Origin: Vreelandella andesensis
GTDB lineage: Bacteria > Pseudomonadota > Gammaproteobacteria > Pseudomonadales > Halomonadaceae
DNA: 64,000 bases
Reading direction: 5' to 3'
Assembly: GCF_003989795.1 (NCBI RefSeq)
Contig: NZ_RZHG01000008.1
Span: 1-64,000, forward strand
Below, one piece after another: positions 11,067 to 20,055 of the stretch. Position numbers and translations under genes: made by a program. Position 1 is the stretch's first letter. The number at the start of each line of letters is the position of its first letter. The notes beneath the pieces are model-generated. The model searched no databases and was not told the DNA's origin. It worked only from the letters and a program-made list of their open reading frames with translations.

Positions 11067-11654
11067 ATGCGCTGTAAGGCCATCCGCTATATGTCACTAT
11101 TTAGCCTTTGCATGCTGCTAAGCGCTTGCGCTAGCAGTGTCACACCACCCTCTCGCTACATGTTACCGAGTGAAAATGCTGTGAGTGCACCAAGCCAGGT
11201 CATTGGCACACTGCAGGTTCGTTCACCACGTTTAGCGCACTATTTGGATGTGGACGGTATTGTCATGCAACTCGATGACATTACCCTCAATGAAGCCCGC
11301 GACCACCAATGGGCCGAAAGTATTGGACGCCAATTAGAACGCGCATTGCGCGCCCAACTATCACAAGAGCTTATGTTCGTTCAGGTTGTTCACGCTGACG
11401 GCAATGCGCCTGAAGCGCTTACGCTACTGCTTGAAGTTGATCAATTCCAAGGACGACACGACGGGCGGGCGGTGACCAGCGGCCAATGGCAGTTACGCAG
11501 TGCCGATAACAAACTGCTTGCGCTAAAAAGCTTTTCTGCTGAAACAGAGCTACAACAGGATGGTTACCCCGCACTGGTTCGCTCGCTTGGCGAAAGCTGG
11601 GATAAGGTAGCTCTGCATATTGCCAACGAGATACGCAAAGGAAATTATTTTTAG
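11067..11654 (+). CDS. pqiC: outer-membrane lipoprotein PqiC (YmbA family)
   Basis: This 195-aa lipoprotein completes the pqiABC operon. The N-terminus has a short charged region, a hydrophobic stretch and a lipobox LSAC with the lipidated cysteine at residue 21. The start at 11067 is preceded by AAGGAG at 11055-11060. A longer in-frame extension into pqiB lacks such a site and would bury the signal. The rest resembles the PqiC/YmbA/ABC-transport auxiliary fold. It probably anchors the PqiB needle to the outer membrane. Confidence 0.88.
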   Translation: MRCKAIRYMSLFSLCMLLSACASSVTPPSRYMLPSENAVSAPSQVIGTLQVRSPRLAHYLDVDGIVMQLDDITLNEARDHQWAESIGRQLERALRAQLSQELMFVQVVHADGNAPEALTLLLEVDQFQGRHDGRAVTSGQWQLRSADNKLLALKSFSAETELQQDGYPALVRSLGESWDKVALHIANEIRKGNYF

Positions 11655-11673
11655 AGGTGACATTGATAAAATG

Positions 11674-11703
11674 CCTCATTTCTATGCGCCTCGTTTCTAT
11701 GCT
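11674..11703. repeat. 15-bp tandem duplication after pqiC
   Basis: CCTCATTTCTATGCG (11674-11688) is followed immediately by CCTCGTTTCTATGCT (11689-11703), with 13 of 15 positions identical. It starts 20 bp downstream of the pqiC stop codon. Confidence 0.85.
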
Positions 11704-11725
11704 GAACGCTGAAATGAAGGATCCG

Positions 11726-11734
11726 TGATATACT
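11726..11734 (+). promoter_or_regulatory. rhlE: extended -10 promoter candidate for rhlE
   Basis: TGATATACT at 11726-11734 fits an extended -10 element (TGnTATAAT). No good -35 is visible at the right spacing, which extended -10 promoters can tolerate. It would give an RNA leader of about 200 nt before the rhlE start. Confidence 0.4.
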
Positions 11735-11946
11735 AAGAGGTTATTCCTTAGCGCTAAAACGTCACCTCCGATTCAGACCAATGTCTATTTCACCGTCTTG
11801 ATCGGCAAAAAAATGACCATCGCGGCATCGCACATTATCTGGCAAACTTCGCTGCCGCGACGGTTTACCATCCTCGCTTTATGAACATTACGCTCAGTAA
11901 CGACGACGCCAATCGACGTCATTTACTAAGCGATTGCGGAGAACGC

Positions 11947-13203
11947 ATGAGCTTTTCTGAACTTGGTCTGCACGACGATTTATTACGCGCGGTTACCGCG
12001 CAGGGCTATACACAGCCTACCCCTATTCAACAAAAAGCTATCCCCATTGTACTTGAAGGTCGCGATATGCTTGCCAGTGCGCAGACGGGCACTGGCAAAA
12101 CCGCTGGCTTTACGTTACCCATGTTGCAGCGGTTGGCGGATGGCAAACGTCCTGGCAAGCGCCAAGTTCGCGCGTTAGTGCTCACCCCTACACGTGAGCT
12201 TGCTGCCCAGGTAGGCGAGAGCGTGACCGCTTACGGAAAGCATCTCTCTTTACGCTCGCATATTATTTTTGGCGGCGTTGGCCAACAGCCACAAGTTGAT
12301 GCGCTCAAAGCGGGGCTTGATGTGTTGGTAGCCACCCCTGGCAGACTGCTAGATTTGCATCAGCAAGGCCACGTAGATCTGTCTGCCGTTGAAATCCTTG
12401 TGCTCGATGAAGCTGACCGCATGCTCGACATGGGATTCATCCATGATATTAAGCGGTTGTTACGTTTAGTACCGAAGCAACGTCAAAATCTACTTTTTTC
12501 TGCAACGTTTTCTAATGAAATTCAAATTCTTGCGCAACAACTTCTCAACAATCCGGCGTTGATTGAAGTTGCGCCTCGCAACACAACAGCAGAAAAAATT
12601 GAGCAAACCATTTATCGCGTTGATCGAGATAAAAAACGCGAGCTACTGGCGCATTTGATTCAACAACATGGCTGGTTTCAAGTACTCGTTTTCACTCGCA
12701 CCAAGCATGGCGCAAATCGCTTAGCAGAGCAGCTTTCTAAGCAAGACATACCCGCCATGGCCATTCATGGTAATAAAAGCCAAGGTGCTAGGACGCGCGC
12801 ATTGGGCGCTTTCAAAAGCGGTGATTTACAAGTACTTGTCGCCACTGACATTGCCGCACGCGGGTTGGATATCAACGAACTCCCCCATGTCGTTAATTTC
12901 GACTTACCGAATGTGGCAGAGGACTATGTTCACCGCATAGGACGAACTGGCCGAGCGGGTAGCGATGGAGAAGCGGTTTCCCTCGTATGTGTCGACGAAC
13001 ACGGCTTGCTGAGCGGGATTGAGCGGCTCATCAAGCAAAATCTGCCTAAACGTATCGAGCCTGGCTTTGAACCGGATCCCAACGCCAAGCCTGAACCTAT
13101 CGAAAACGGCCGCCGCGGCCAGAAACAACCCCGCGCCAAACGTAAACCGGAAGGACAAGCAGCGAACACAGGTGGTGAACGTCGCCGCCGCGCCCGTCGC
13201 TAG
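11947..13203 (+). CDS. rhlE: DEAD-box ATP-dependent RNA helicase RhlE
   Basis: This 418-aa RNA helicase of the RhlE group acts in ribosome assembly and RNA turnover. Motifs appear in order: Q-motif GYTQPTPIQ at 20-28, AQTGTGKT at 45-52, PTRELA, DEAD, SAT, and [10 protein letters not shown] near 340. A basic, low-complexity tail rich in Arg and Lys ends the protein and is typical for RNA binding. The upstream in-frame ATG at 11881 is a possible start, but GGAGA just before 11947 and the family's usual MSFSELGL opening favour 11947. The gene stands alone between the pqi operon and an unrecognised small gene. Confidence 0.93.
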   Translation: MSFSELGLHDDLLRAVTAQGYTQPTPIQQKAIPIVLEGRDMLASAQTGTGKTAGFTLPMLQRLADGKRPGKRQVRALVLTPTRELAAQVGESVTAYGKHLSLRSHIIFGGVGQQPQVDALKAGLDVLVATPGRLLDLHQQGHVDLSAVEILVLDEADRMLDMGFIHDIKRLLRLVPKQRQNLLFSATFSNEIQILAQQLLNNPALIEVAPRNTTAEKIEQTIYRVDRDKKRELLAHLIQQHGWFQVLVFTRTKHGANRLAEQLSKQDIPAMAIHGNKSQGARTRALGAFKSGDLQVLVATDIAARGLDINELPHVVNFDLPNVAEDYVHRIGRTGRAGSDGEAVSLVCVDEHGLLSGIERLIKQNLPKRIEPGFEPDPNAKPEPIENGRRGQKQPRAKRKPEGQAANTGGERRRRARR

Positions 13204-13214
13204 CCCTCAGCCCA

Positions 13215-13247
13215 GGAATATGCGAAGGTTGGCGATTCGCGTATTCC
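13215..13247 (+). terminator. hairpin after rhlE
   Basis: GGAATATGCGAA and TTCGCGTATTCC form a 12-bp stem with one wobble pair around an 8-nt loop, starting about 12 bp after the rhlE stop. There is no uridine run directly after it, so it may be a weak or Rho-assisted terminator, or an RNA 3'-end stabiliser. Confidence 0.45.
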
Positions 13248-13280
13248 ACTGGTACAGCTTAATTTTTTCATGGAGTGATT

Positions 13281-13784
13281 ATGGCGTCATCTCAACTTAT
13301 GAACGATTACCGCCAATGGCTTACCTTTCAGCACCAGGAGCAGCTAAGCCGCGAGCATAAAGGTATTTCACAGCGACTAGAAGATGCACGCGCATCGGCT
13401 GGGCAGGTGCTTCAAGCTTATCGCAGCATGGCAGAAAAAGCCTCTACAGAAGGTGCCTGCTATCGCACGCTTTTCCTACGGGAACGGAATGATAACGAAT
13501 CACTACCCTGTGAGGGGTGGTTATTTGTGCGCCGAGTACTCAGCGAAGAGAGCAGCACGCGGGTACGAGTAACCCTACTTGAAACATTTACCCTAGAAGA
13601 TGGCATTATCACACCGGGTGACAAACCTGCGCGTAAATTAACCCTCGAAATCTACGACAAGTTAGATATTAATAAGGGAATGCGTACCGAGGTGCGCGTA
13701 GACTGCCTAGACACGCAGCAAGATTATCATTTCATTACTCTGCTTGATGCAGTTCGCGGCGACTTACGACCCCACCTCAAATAA
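13281..13784 (+). CDS. hypothetical protein of unknown function
   Basis: I do not recognise this 167-aa protein. It has no signal peptide, no membrane segment and no obvious catalytic motif. The N-terminal 60 residues are predicted helical and rich in Gln, Arg and Ala. The middle part alternates charged and hydrophobic residues as in a beta-rich domain. The sequence is acidic with two Cys residues. The ATG at 13281 has GGAG 5 bp upstream; a GTG two codons earlier is less likely. It stands between rhlE and a CynX-type transporter, with only an 8-bp gap to the transporter, so the two may be cotranscribed. Codon use looks like its neighbours. Confidence 0.65.
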   Translation: MASSQLMNDYRQWLTFQHQEQLSREHKGISQRLEDARASAGQVLQAYRSMAEKASTEGACYRTLFLRERNDNESLPCEGWLFVRRVLSEESSTRVRVTLLETFTLEDGIITPGDKPARKLTLEIYDKLDINKGMRTEVRVDCLDTQQDYHFITLLDAVRGDLRPHLK

Positions 13785-13792
13785 GTGTAAGC

Positions 13793-14992
13793 ATGGCATC
13801 TCGTCGCGCATGTACCTTTGTTATTATGATGTTCGTGGTAGGGCTTAATTTACGCCCTGCCATGTCATCAGTTGCGCCGTTACTTGCCCGACTACAAGAA
13901 ATGGCGGGGTTAAGCCCTGCCTCAGCGGGCATTTTAACTACTTTACCCGTACTTTTTTTAGGATTATCTGCTCCACTTGCCCCGCTGTTGGCTAAGCACA
14001 TAGGCAGCGAGCGCGCCCTCAGCACGGCACTGTTTCTACTAACCTGCGGATTACTATTAAGAGGGCTGCCAATTCCTGGCGCGCTTTTCATTGGCTCGGC
14101 AATGGCAGGCAGCGCAATTGGCCTAGGCGGCACCCTTCTTCCAGCGCTAGTTAAACGTGAACTACCTCAAAGCGCCGATCTTATAACCGGCTTATACACC
14201 ATGGCGTTATGTTTCGGCGGTGCACTAGGCGCAGGTCTTAGTGTTCCATTAATGCAATGGCTAGGCAGTTGGCAGCTGAGCCTAATGAGTTGGTCACTGT
14301 TAGCACTTGTTGCGCTGGCACTCTGGTTGATTAACATTCCAGCGACTCAAAGCACACAGCCCAACCCAGGCACGTCGTCTTCGCTTACCCAGTTAATACG
14401 CAAACCATTGACATGGCATGTCATGCTGTTCATGGGCATTCAGTCTTCCATGGCTTACATCGTCTTTGGGTGGCTGCCCACGTTATTAGTCTACAGAGGC
14501 TATGATGAAGCAGCGGCTGGCTGGACAATGGCCATCTCAATTATGTGTCAACTGGGTTCGGCGTTGGGTGCACCTTGGCTGGCCCGGCTAACCCGCGACC
14601 AGCGGCCCGCCTTACTGCTGGTACTTTTCAGCACTGCATTGGGCCTTTGGATGTTGCTTATTGCACCGCTAGCGTGGAAATGGCCAGGTGCCATTTTGCT
14701 TGGCATTGGTCAAGGCGGCAGCTTTAGCCTAGCACTGGGCCTACTGGTGTTACGAACGGCTAACTCGCACCTTGCCGGACAGCTTTCTGGCTTAGTGCAG
14801 GGTGGAGGCTATACGTTGGCCGCCTTAGGGCCATTCGGAGTTGGGCTGATGCTGCAATCCGGAGCAACGTTAACGCATATAGCATGGCTGCTTATTTTAC
14901 TGATTGCACTTTGTTGCGGATTCGCATTATTAGCTGGGCGCAACCGTCGCCTGGACGATAAAAGTGGCGAGTTATTAGTTTATCGCAGTTAG
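13793..14992 (+). CDS. MFS transporter, CynX/NimT family
   Basis: This 399-aa protein has about twelve hydrophobic segments and the NLRPA motif (residues 19-23) in the first helix. That motif marks the CynX/NimT branch of the major facilitator superfamily (cyanate and 2-nitroimidazole transporters). The substrate cannot be read from the sequence. No cyanase or carbonic anhydrase gene is adjacent, so cyanate transport is not supported by context. The ribosome site is weak. It may be translated together with the 167-aa gene 8 bp upstream. Confidence 0.85.
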   Translation: MASRRACTFVIMMFVVGLNLRPAMSSVAPLLARLQEMAGLSPASAGILTTLPVLFLGLSAPLAPLLAKHIGSERALSTALFLLTCGLLLRGLPIPGALFIGSAMAGSAIGLGGTLLPALVKRELPQSADLITGLYTMALCFGGALGAGLSVPLMQWLGSWQLSLMSWSLLALVALALWLINIPATQSTQPNPGTSSSLTQLIRKPLTWHVMLFMGIQSSMAYIVFGWLPTLLVYRGYDEAAAGWTMAISIMCQLGSALGAPWLARLTRDQRPALLLVLFSTALGLWMLLIAPLAWKWPGAILLGIGQGGSFSLALGLLVLRTANSHLAGQLSGLVQGGGYTLAALGPFGVGLMLQSGATLTHIAWLLILLIALCCGFALLAGRNRRLDDKSGELLVYRS

Positions 14993-15080
14993 CAGCCATC
15001 CTTATCAGCACCTGCTTCAGCTTGACGAGCTGCATCGCTACCGTTGTGAAATAAGACCACTTAAACACCATTATGTAAGC

Positions 15081-15119
15081 AAAACATTTAAGTAAAACAT
15101 TTAAATAAAACTATTTAGA
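15081..15119. repeat. 13-bp tandem repeat, three copies, upstream of ansA
   Basis: AAAACATTTAAGT (15081-15093), AAAACATTTAAAT (15094-15106) and AAAACTATTTAGA (15107-15119) form a 13-bp-period A/T-rich array. It ends 23 bp before the asparaginase start, so copy number could affect the 5' leader or promoter spacing. Confidence 0.85.
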
Positions 15120-15142
15120 TTCGCCCAATTCAGGAAATGGCT

Positions 15143-16213
15143 ATGAGCATCACTTCTCCGCTGGTAAACGCCGCTCCCACTCAAGAACGCATCTTGGTCA
15201 TTTATACTGGCGGTACCATTGGCATGCAGCCAAAGGTGAATGGGTTAACCCCAGGGGAAAACTTTCAAGAGCGTATGGCAGACGCATTAAGCCAACTTCC
15301 TTTACTGCATCAGCATGCTCTTCCTGCCTATGACGTTCTAAGCTATGCATCATTGATCGACTCAAGTGCAGCGACGCCTCTAACGTGGCAACAAATAGCC
15401 CAAGATATTGCTACCCGCCTAGCCACCTATCGTGGATTTGTTGTCATCCACGGAACCGATACCCTAAGCTGGACCGCTTCGAGCCTTGCCTACCAGCTAC
15501 AAGGAATTGATCGCCCTGTTGTTTTAACCGGCTCTATGCATCCTCTTGAAACGGTAAACAGCGATGCAATCGACAATCTCCATGGAGCACTACGATTTGC
15601 TGCCAGCACTGAATTGCAGGAAGTGGCGATCTATTTTTCAAATCGTCTTCTGAGGGGTTCGCGCGCCATCAAACAGCACACTGAAGCCTTAGATGCCTTT
15701 ATCTCGCCAAGTTATCCATGCATTGGCGAACGCGTTGGCGACGACTTCATTTATTACCCAAGTAGAGGCTTAGGGCTTCAGCAACGGGGCGCACCCCGCT
15801 TTGAGCTTTCTGACTATCAGGCCGTTTCCAATGGCAACGTTATTAGGCTGGCATTGTGGCCAGGTATATCACCCTGGCAATTGGACGCCCTGCTGGGTGA
15901 CTCACGGGTAAAGGGCGCTCTGCTCCAGCTTTGGGGTGCAGGTAATATACCCAGCAATCCTGCACTGCTTGATGTTATCGCTAACGCCAGTGGAGAAGGA
16001 AAACTACTGGCTGCTGTTAGTCAATGTCCACAGGGCAGTATTCACTTGGGCGCCTATGCAGCGGGCTACGGCTTAGCAGAAGCGGGCCTACTGTCGGGGG
16101 ATGACATGACCCCTGAGGCGGCGTTCACCAAGCTTGTTCATCTGTTAGCTCAACCACTGTCTATGGAAGATCAGCGCCAGCGATTTTTAACATCCCTGGT
16201 CGGCGAGCGTTGA
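15143..16213 (+). CDS. ansA: type I (cytoplasmic) L-asparaginase
   Basis: This 356-aa enzyme hydrolyses L-asparagine to aspartate and ammonia. The first catalytic threonine lies in YTGGTIG (near 22-28) and the second Thr-Asp pair in HGTDTLSWT (near 100). There is no signal peptide, consistent with the AnsA type used for nitrogen assimilation rather than the periplasmic AnsB. AGGA at 15132-15135 fits the ATG at 15143 better than the ATG two codons earlier. The length is slightly above that of E. coli AnsA (338 aa) because of a short N-terminal extension. Confidence 0.92.
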   Translation: MSITSPLVNAAPTQERILVIYTGGTIGMQPKVNGLTPGENFQERMADALSQLPLLHQHALPAYDVLSYASLIDSSAATPLTWQQIAQDIATRLATYRGFVVIHGTDTLSWTASSLAYQLQGIDRPVVLTGSMHPLETVNSDAIDNLHGALRFAASTELQEVAIYFSNRLLRGSRAIKQHTEALDAFISPSYPCIGERVGDDFIYYPSRGLGLQQRGAPRFELSDYQAVSNGNVIRLALWPGISPWQLDALLGDSRVKGALLQLWGAGNIPSNPALLDVIANASGEGKLLAAVSQCPQGSIHLGAYAAGYGLAEAGLLSGDDMTPEAAFTKLVHLLAQPLSMEDQRQRFLTSLVGER

Positions 16214-16303
16214 ACAGTTAACTCCGAGCAATCTGCACTGGCATAGTCGCTTATACACGCTATGTTTAAACATACGTTAATCACCTAAGAGGAAATGCAG
16301 CGT

Positions 16304-16543
16304 ATGGAACAGCCTGTACACCATTTTAGCGAACTATTTGAGCAACTCGGACTACGCTCGGATGCAGAGTCCATTGAGCAATTTATTCAACGCTATTCTC
16401 CCTTGCCAAAAGAAATGCCACTTGCAGAGGCTCCCTGCTGGAACGAAGGCCAAGCAGAATTTCTCCGTGAAGCCGTGGAAGAAGATGCTGATTGGGCCGA
16501 AGTGGTAGACCATCTTGATGCCTCGATGCACAAAGACAACTGA
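16304..16543 (+). CDS. DUF2789 family protein
   Basis: This small acidic 79-aa protein matches the DUF2789 family as I remember it, with a conserved helical core ending in WAEVVDHLDA. No function is known. AAGAGGA at 16287-16293 fits the ATG at 16304 with a 10-bp gap; the ATG at 16295 overlaps the ribosome site. It follows ansA by 90 bp and converges on the TVP38-family gene. Confidence 0.8.
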   Translation: MEQPVHHFSELFEQLGLRSDAESIEQFIQRYSPLPKEMPLAEAPCWNEGQAEFLREAVEEDADWAEVVDHLDASMHKDN

Positions 16544-16589
16544 TAACAGCGTCACTATCAGACGGTAAAAATTAGCCAGGCAACCTGTT

Positions 16590-17255
16590 TTAAAGCTGAC
16601 GCGCCGCTTCAACGCGGCGCCTATACCAGCCACCCGCCAAAAGGAGCACCGTGAGTAAAACAAGTGGCAATATCACATCAAATTGCAGCGCATTTTTCTC
16701 TTCAACCGCTTCAAGTGCACCATAAATAGCACTACTGTAAACCGCCCATTTCGCCGAGAGCCCAATGGCTGCCGCCATCAAGTACCGCGTTAGCGGGATA
16801 CGCCCTAATCCAGCGGCAAAATTAATCACTGAATGCGGGAAACCTGGTAAAACCCGCAACGCACATTGGGTTAATAAGTCGCTTCTCTGCTTAAGTGTTT
16901 CCATAACCTTAAGTGTCAACCCTTTTGGTTGCCAACGCCCCCCAGCACGCGCTGCTAGCAAATAGGCTCCCCAAGCCCCGGCAACGCTACTAAGCGTTAA
17001 CATTAACGTGGCAACTAACGGGGGATAGAATGGCGCAATTAGCCATAACCCGATACTGCCCGGCAAACCAATTGCCAAGGTGATTGTCATGGTGCTCATC
17101 ACAGCGATCACAACAAGAGGATGGTGTGACATGGTAGCCGCCCAGCGTTTTACGGCCATTAAGTCCGGCGAATACCATAACCACACATAGGCAAGCATTG
17201 CCGCAATAGAAAAACCGGCGGCCCAACGCCACGAGTGTTTAAATAAATTATTCAT
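16590..17255 (-). CDS. TVP38/TMEM64 family inner-membrane protein (VTT domain)
   Basis: This 221-aa protein has about six hydrophobic segments and a VTT/SNARE-associated core. That core contains the ALRVLPGFPHSVIN segment with the re-entrant Arg-Pro pattern and the downstream GLGRIPLTRYL motif. Relatives (DedA/TVP38) are proposed lipid scramblases or flippases; the role here is unknown. Its ATG overlaps the last 8 bp of the SRPBCC gene. The C-terminal codons form a GC-rich inverted repeat (GCGCCGC/GCGGCGC). Confidence 0.85.
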   Translation of the reverse strand: MNNLFKHSWRWAAGFSIAAMLAYVWLWYSPDLMAVKRWAATMSHHPLVVIAVMSTMTITLAIGLPGSIGLWLIAPFYPPLVATLMLTLSSVAGAWGAYLLAARAGGRWQPKGLTLKVMETLKQRSDLLTQCALRVLPGFPHSVINFAAGLGRIPLTRYLMAAAIGLSAKWAVYSSAIYGALEAVEEKNALQFDVILPLVLLTVLLLAGGWYRRRVEAARQL

Positions 17256-17664
17256 TTAGCCGCGCTTCAACACGCTCAAGAATTTGCCTGCTGACTTTTC
17301 CTACTAATGGTTTTGCAGCACGATTTACTGCTTTTTCCATTAATCGGTTACGAATTTCATAACTTAGCGTTAGCGATACCTCTGTACCCTCCGGCACTTC
17401 ACGCAATTGATAACGACCTTGGTTCTTCACGCCTTCTAATGATTCCCACGCCAGCTCATAAGGTGGCTTTATCTCTGTTACAACCACATCAAATGACCAA
17501 TCCATACCCACCGCGCGAACGTGCCAGCGATAACGGTTATCGCCTAAGGTATCGATTGATCTGATGAGATCAGAATAGTCAGCAAAATCTTCAACTCGAC
17601 GTAGCAATTCAAACACTCTTGCAGGTTCAGCGTTGATAATTTCGCTATGTTCTATGGTGGCCAT
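17248..17664 (-). CDS. SRPBCC family protein (polyketide cyclase/COQ10-like)
   Basis: This 138-aa protein has the START-like lipid-binding fold pattern: an EHSEIINAEPARVFEL opening, a central beta-sheet and a long C-terminal helix ending in VEARLNE. Relatives bind hydrophobic ligands such as quinones. The start at 17664 is chosen because AAGGGATG precedes it; an 18-codon longer frame lacks a site. It is in an overlapping pair with the TVP38 gene, suggesting a shared envelope or lipid role, which is an inference only. Confidence 0.8.
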   Translation of the reverse strand: MATIEHSEIINAEPARVFELLRRVEDFADYSDLIRSIDTLGDNRYRWHVRAVGMDWSFDVVVTEIKPPYELAWESLEGVKNQGRYQLREVPEGTEVSLTLSYEIRNRLMEKAVNRAAKPLVGKVSRQILERVEARLNE

Positions 17665-17789
17665 GGATTCATCCCTTACGACTGGAAGGATCAGCTTAGC
17701 ATGTTGGTCTATGCACATACCGAACAGAAAATAGTACCAATTGACGCTATCACTGGCCAGATAACCCCGTATTGCGTAAACTTCCGCCC

Positions 17790-17832
17790 TTCCGGACCGG
17801 ATCCCGGAATCTCATTTAGCGCGTCGCTAAAT
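17790..17832 (+). promoter_or_regulatory. two hairpins in the queC leader
   Basis: Two inverted repeats precede queC: TTCCGG...CCGGAA (17790-17809) and ATTTAGCG-CGT-CGCTAAAT (17814-17832, perfect 8-bp arms). They do not match the preQ1 riboswitch classes as I know them, and no uridine tract follows. They could be an operator, an unrelated structured leader or a weak terminator of upstream transcription. Confidence 0.4.
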
Positions 17833-17867
17833 CTCTCAATAAATTCTCCGGCCAATGAGTAATTGTT

Positions 17868-18578
17868 ATGTCGTCATCTCCTATACTTGGCGCAAATGCG
17901 TCGTCCACCGTTGTGATTTATTCCGGCGGCATGGACTCCTATACCGTTCTTCACCGCGCAATTAAAGAAGGACTCGTCGTTCACGCGCTTTCATTCGATT
18001 ATGGCCAGCGACACGCAAAAGAACTGGACGTAGCTAAGGCGGTTTGTAAGCTGCACAACATTCCTCATCAAGTCATTGATATACGCGCTATTCACAGCTT
18101 AATAGATAACTCAGCGCTGACCAATCCAGATGTATCAATGCCTGAAGGCAACTACGCTGCTGATAATCTTCACACCACCGTTGTTCCTAATCGCAACATG
18201 ATTTTGCTTTCGTTAGCCATTGCCAAAGCGGTAAATAGTGGTGCGGCGCGCGTTGATTATGGCGCCCACGGCGGTGATCATATTCTCTACCCAGACTGCC
18301 GTCCTGAATTTGTTCACGCAATGAACCAGGTCGCGGGTATCGCTAATTTTCAACCTGTGATGCTACATGCACCTTATCTAACATCGAGCAAAGCCGATAT
18401 CTTGCGCGATGGTTTAGCGATGGGCCTAGACTACCGTGATACCTGGACCTGCTACGAGGGACGCGAACTGGCTTGCGGTAAATGTGGTAGCTGCCATGAG
18501 CGTTTGGCGGCATTTGCAGCTAACAATGTCGAAGACCCATTGGCGTACGAATTTGTTCCGGCAAAGGTTACCGACTGA
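17868..18578 (+). CDS. queC: 7-cyano-7-deazaguanine synthase QueC
   Basis: This 236-aa enzyme makes preQ0 from 7-carboxy-7-deazaguanine with ATP and ammonia, in the queuosine pathway. The PP-loop SGGMDS is at residues 19-24. The zinc site is formed by cysteines of [16 protein letters not shown] near the C-terminus. It opens the cluster queC-queE-queD-like and overlaps queE by one base, so the genes are translated in tandem. The ribosome site is weak. Confidence 0.95.
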   Translation: MSSSPILGANASSTVVIYSGGMDSYTVLHRAIKEGLVVHALSFDYGQRHAKELDVAKAVCKLHNIPHQVIDIRAIHSLIDNSALTNPDVSMPEGNYAADNLHTTVVPNRNMILLSLAIAKAVNSGAARVDYGAHGGDHILYPDCRPEFVHAMNQVAGIANFQPVMLHAPYLTSSKADILRDGLAMGLDYRDTWTCYEGRELACGKCGSCHERLAAFAANNVEDPLAYEFVPAKVTD

Positions 18579-19222
18579 TGTATCACGTCAAAGAAGCCTT
18601 TTATACATTGCAAGGCGAAGGTGCTCAGGCAGGCCGTGCCAGCGTTTTTTGCCGTTTTAGCGGCTGCAATCTTTGGTCCGGGCGTGAGGCTGATCGCGCT
18701 AGTGCAAAATGTTCCTTTTGCGACACCGACTTTATCGGCACGGATGGCATTAACGGTGGACGCTTTAATACACCAAGTGAACTCGCTGAGCACATTAAAG
18801 CCCTTTGGCCAACGCCTGCAGAAAAAGCCACTCCTTACGTTGTGTTTACTGGCGGCGAGCCATTACTCCAACTGGATACCCCGCTGATCGCATTGTTACA
18901 TAGCGATGGATTTGAAGTGGCCGTTGAAACGAATGGCACGGTGGTACCACCGCCAGGAATTGACTGGCTATGTGTCAGTCCCAAGAGCACAAACCCATTA
19001 GTGGTCACCTGCGGCGATGAGTTAAAGCTGGTTTTCCCACAATCTTCGGCGCCGCCCACTCAATTCGCCAATCTAGACTTCAAACACTTTTTTTTGCAAC
19101 CCATGGACCATGGCATAGCACAGAAGAATCACGAAACTGTGCAGGCAACTACCGCTTATTGCATGGCTAATCCCCAGTGGCGACTATCGCTTCAAACGCA
19201 CAAAATTGCAGGATTTGAGTAA
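18578..19222 (+). CDS. queE: 7-carboxy-7-deazaguanine synthase QueE
   Basis: This 214-aa radical-SAM enzyme converts 6-carboxytetrahydropterin to 7-carboxy-7-deazaguanine. Its cluster motif is the unusual C-x14-C-x2-C form (Cys30, Cys45, Cys48), as in the gammaproteobacterial QueE proteins, with a glycine-rich TGGEPL SAM motif near 90. It sits between queC and a QueD-like gene and touches both by one base. Confidence 0.94.
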   Translation: MYHVKEAFYTLQGEGAQAGRASVFCRFSGCNLWSGREADRASAKCSFCDTDFIGTDGINGGRFNTPSELAEHIKALWPTPAEKATPYVVFTGGEPLLQLDTPLIALLHSDGFEVAVETNGTVVPPPGIDWLCVSPKSTNPLVVTCGDELKLVFPQSSAPPTQFANLDFKHFFLQPMDHGIAQKNHETVQATTAYCMANPQWRLSLQTHKIAGFE

Positions 19223-20055
19223 TGGCGTTATTTGTAAACCGTCTCAGTCATATTGATGTTTCACTGTGGTGCCCTACAAAAGGGTTGGTGGGCTGTAGCT
19301 GGCAAGTAGATGCTCAGTTGGATGGGGAGTTAGGCGAAGATGGCATGCTTTTTGACTTCGGAGAAGTAAAGCCCTGGATCAAACGCACCCTCGATAGTGG
19401 CTTAGACCATACGCTGCTCGTCCCTATCAATGCGCCCGGCATTGAAGTGACTGACTGCAATGAAGGCATCTGCATTAGGACAGCGTCTCCCTTCGAAATG
19501 GAAGTTCGCGGCCCGGCCCAAGCATTTACCTTACTCCCCTGGGGCGCCATCACTCTTGAATGTATTACCAACTATTTAAGTGCACAGCTAACAGAACAAC
19601 GTCCTGCCAACGTGCACAGCGTTACATTAACGCTCAGTGACGAGCCTATAGTGGGTGCCGCCTACGGTTATACCCATGGTTTAAAGCGACATCTCGGTAA
19701 CTGTCAACGTATTGCTCACGGCCACCGCTCGCGCTTATTCATATGGCAACAGCAAGCACGTCAACCAGCACTTGAAGAACACTGGGCAGCATGGCTGGAC
19801 AATCGATACTTGCTTGAAAAAGATGACATTGAAAGCCAGATTGACGGAAAGCTGACGTGCCGATATCAGTCTGCACAAGGTGCTTTTTCGATCACATTGC
19901 CGCAAGAGCGCTGCTGTGTATTGCCTAAGCCGACGACTGTCGAGAATATTGCTTTATGGCTTGCCAAAAGCATTGCAGAGCACAGTGGTCATAAAACGCT
20001 GGTTCAGGCGTTTGAAGGGATTGACAAAGGTGCAACGGCTGAAGCCATGCCATGA
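19222..20055 (+). CDS. tandem 6-pyruvoyl-tetrahydropterin synthase/QueD-like protein
   Basis: This 277-aa protein appears to be two tunnelling-fold (PTPS) units joined together, compared with about 120 aa for ordinary QueD. The first half has the DFGEVK...LDH pattern (residues 45-63) and the helix after the sheet, but no histidine triad. The second half carries a plausible metal site (His157, Cys161, His166 and His168 in GNCQRIAHGH) and the PTTVENIALW helix (237-246). Position after queC-queE implies it supplies 6-carboxytetrahydropterin as a QueD. Whether both halves are active cannot be seen. The ATG overlaps the queE stop and its own stop overlaps ykgJ. Confidence 0.65.
   Translation: MALFVNRLSHIDVSLWCPTKGLVGCSWQVDAQLDGELGEDGMLFDFGEVKPWIKRTLDSGLDHTLLVPINAPGIEVTDCNEGICIRTASPFEMEVRGPAQAFTLLPWGAITLECITNYLSAQLTEQRPANVHSVTLTLSDEPIVGAAYGYTHGLKRHLGNCQRIAHGHRSRLFIWQQQARQPALEEHWAAWLDNRYLLEKDDIESQIDGKLTCRYQSAQGAFSITLPQERCCVLPKPTTVENIALWLAKSIAEHSGHKTLVQAFEGIDKGATAEAMP

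Noticed and set aside
17741-17766. TTGACG followed by ATAACC as a queC promoter
   Set aside because: The spacing (14 bp) and the -10 match are poor.
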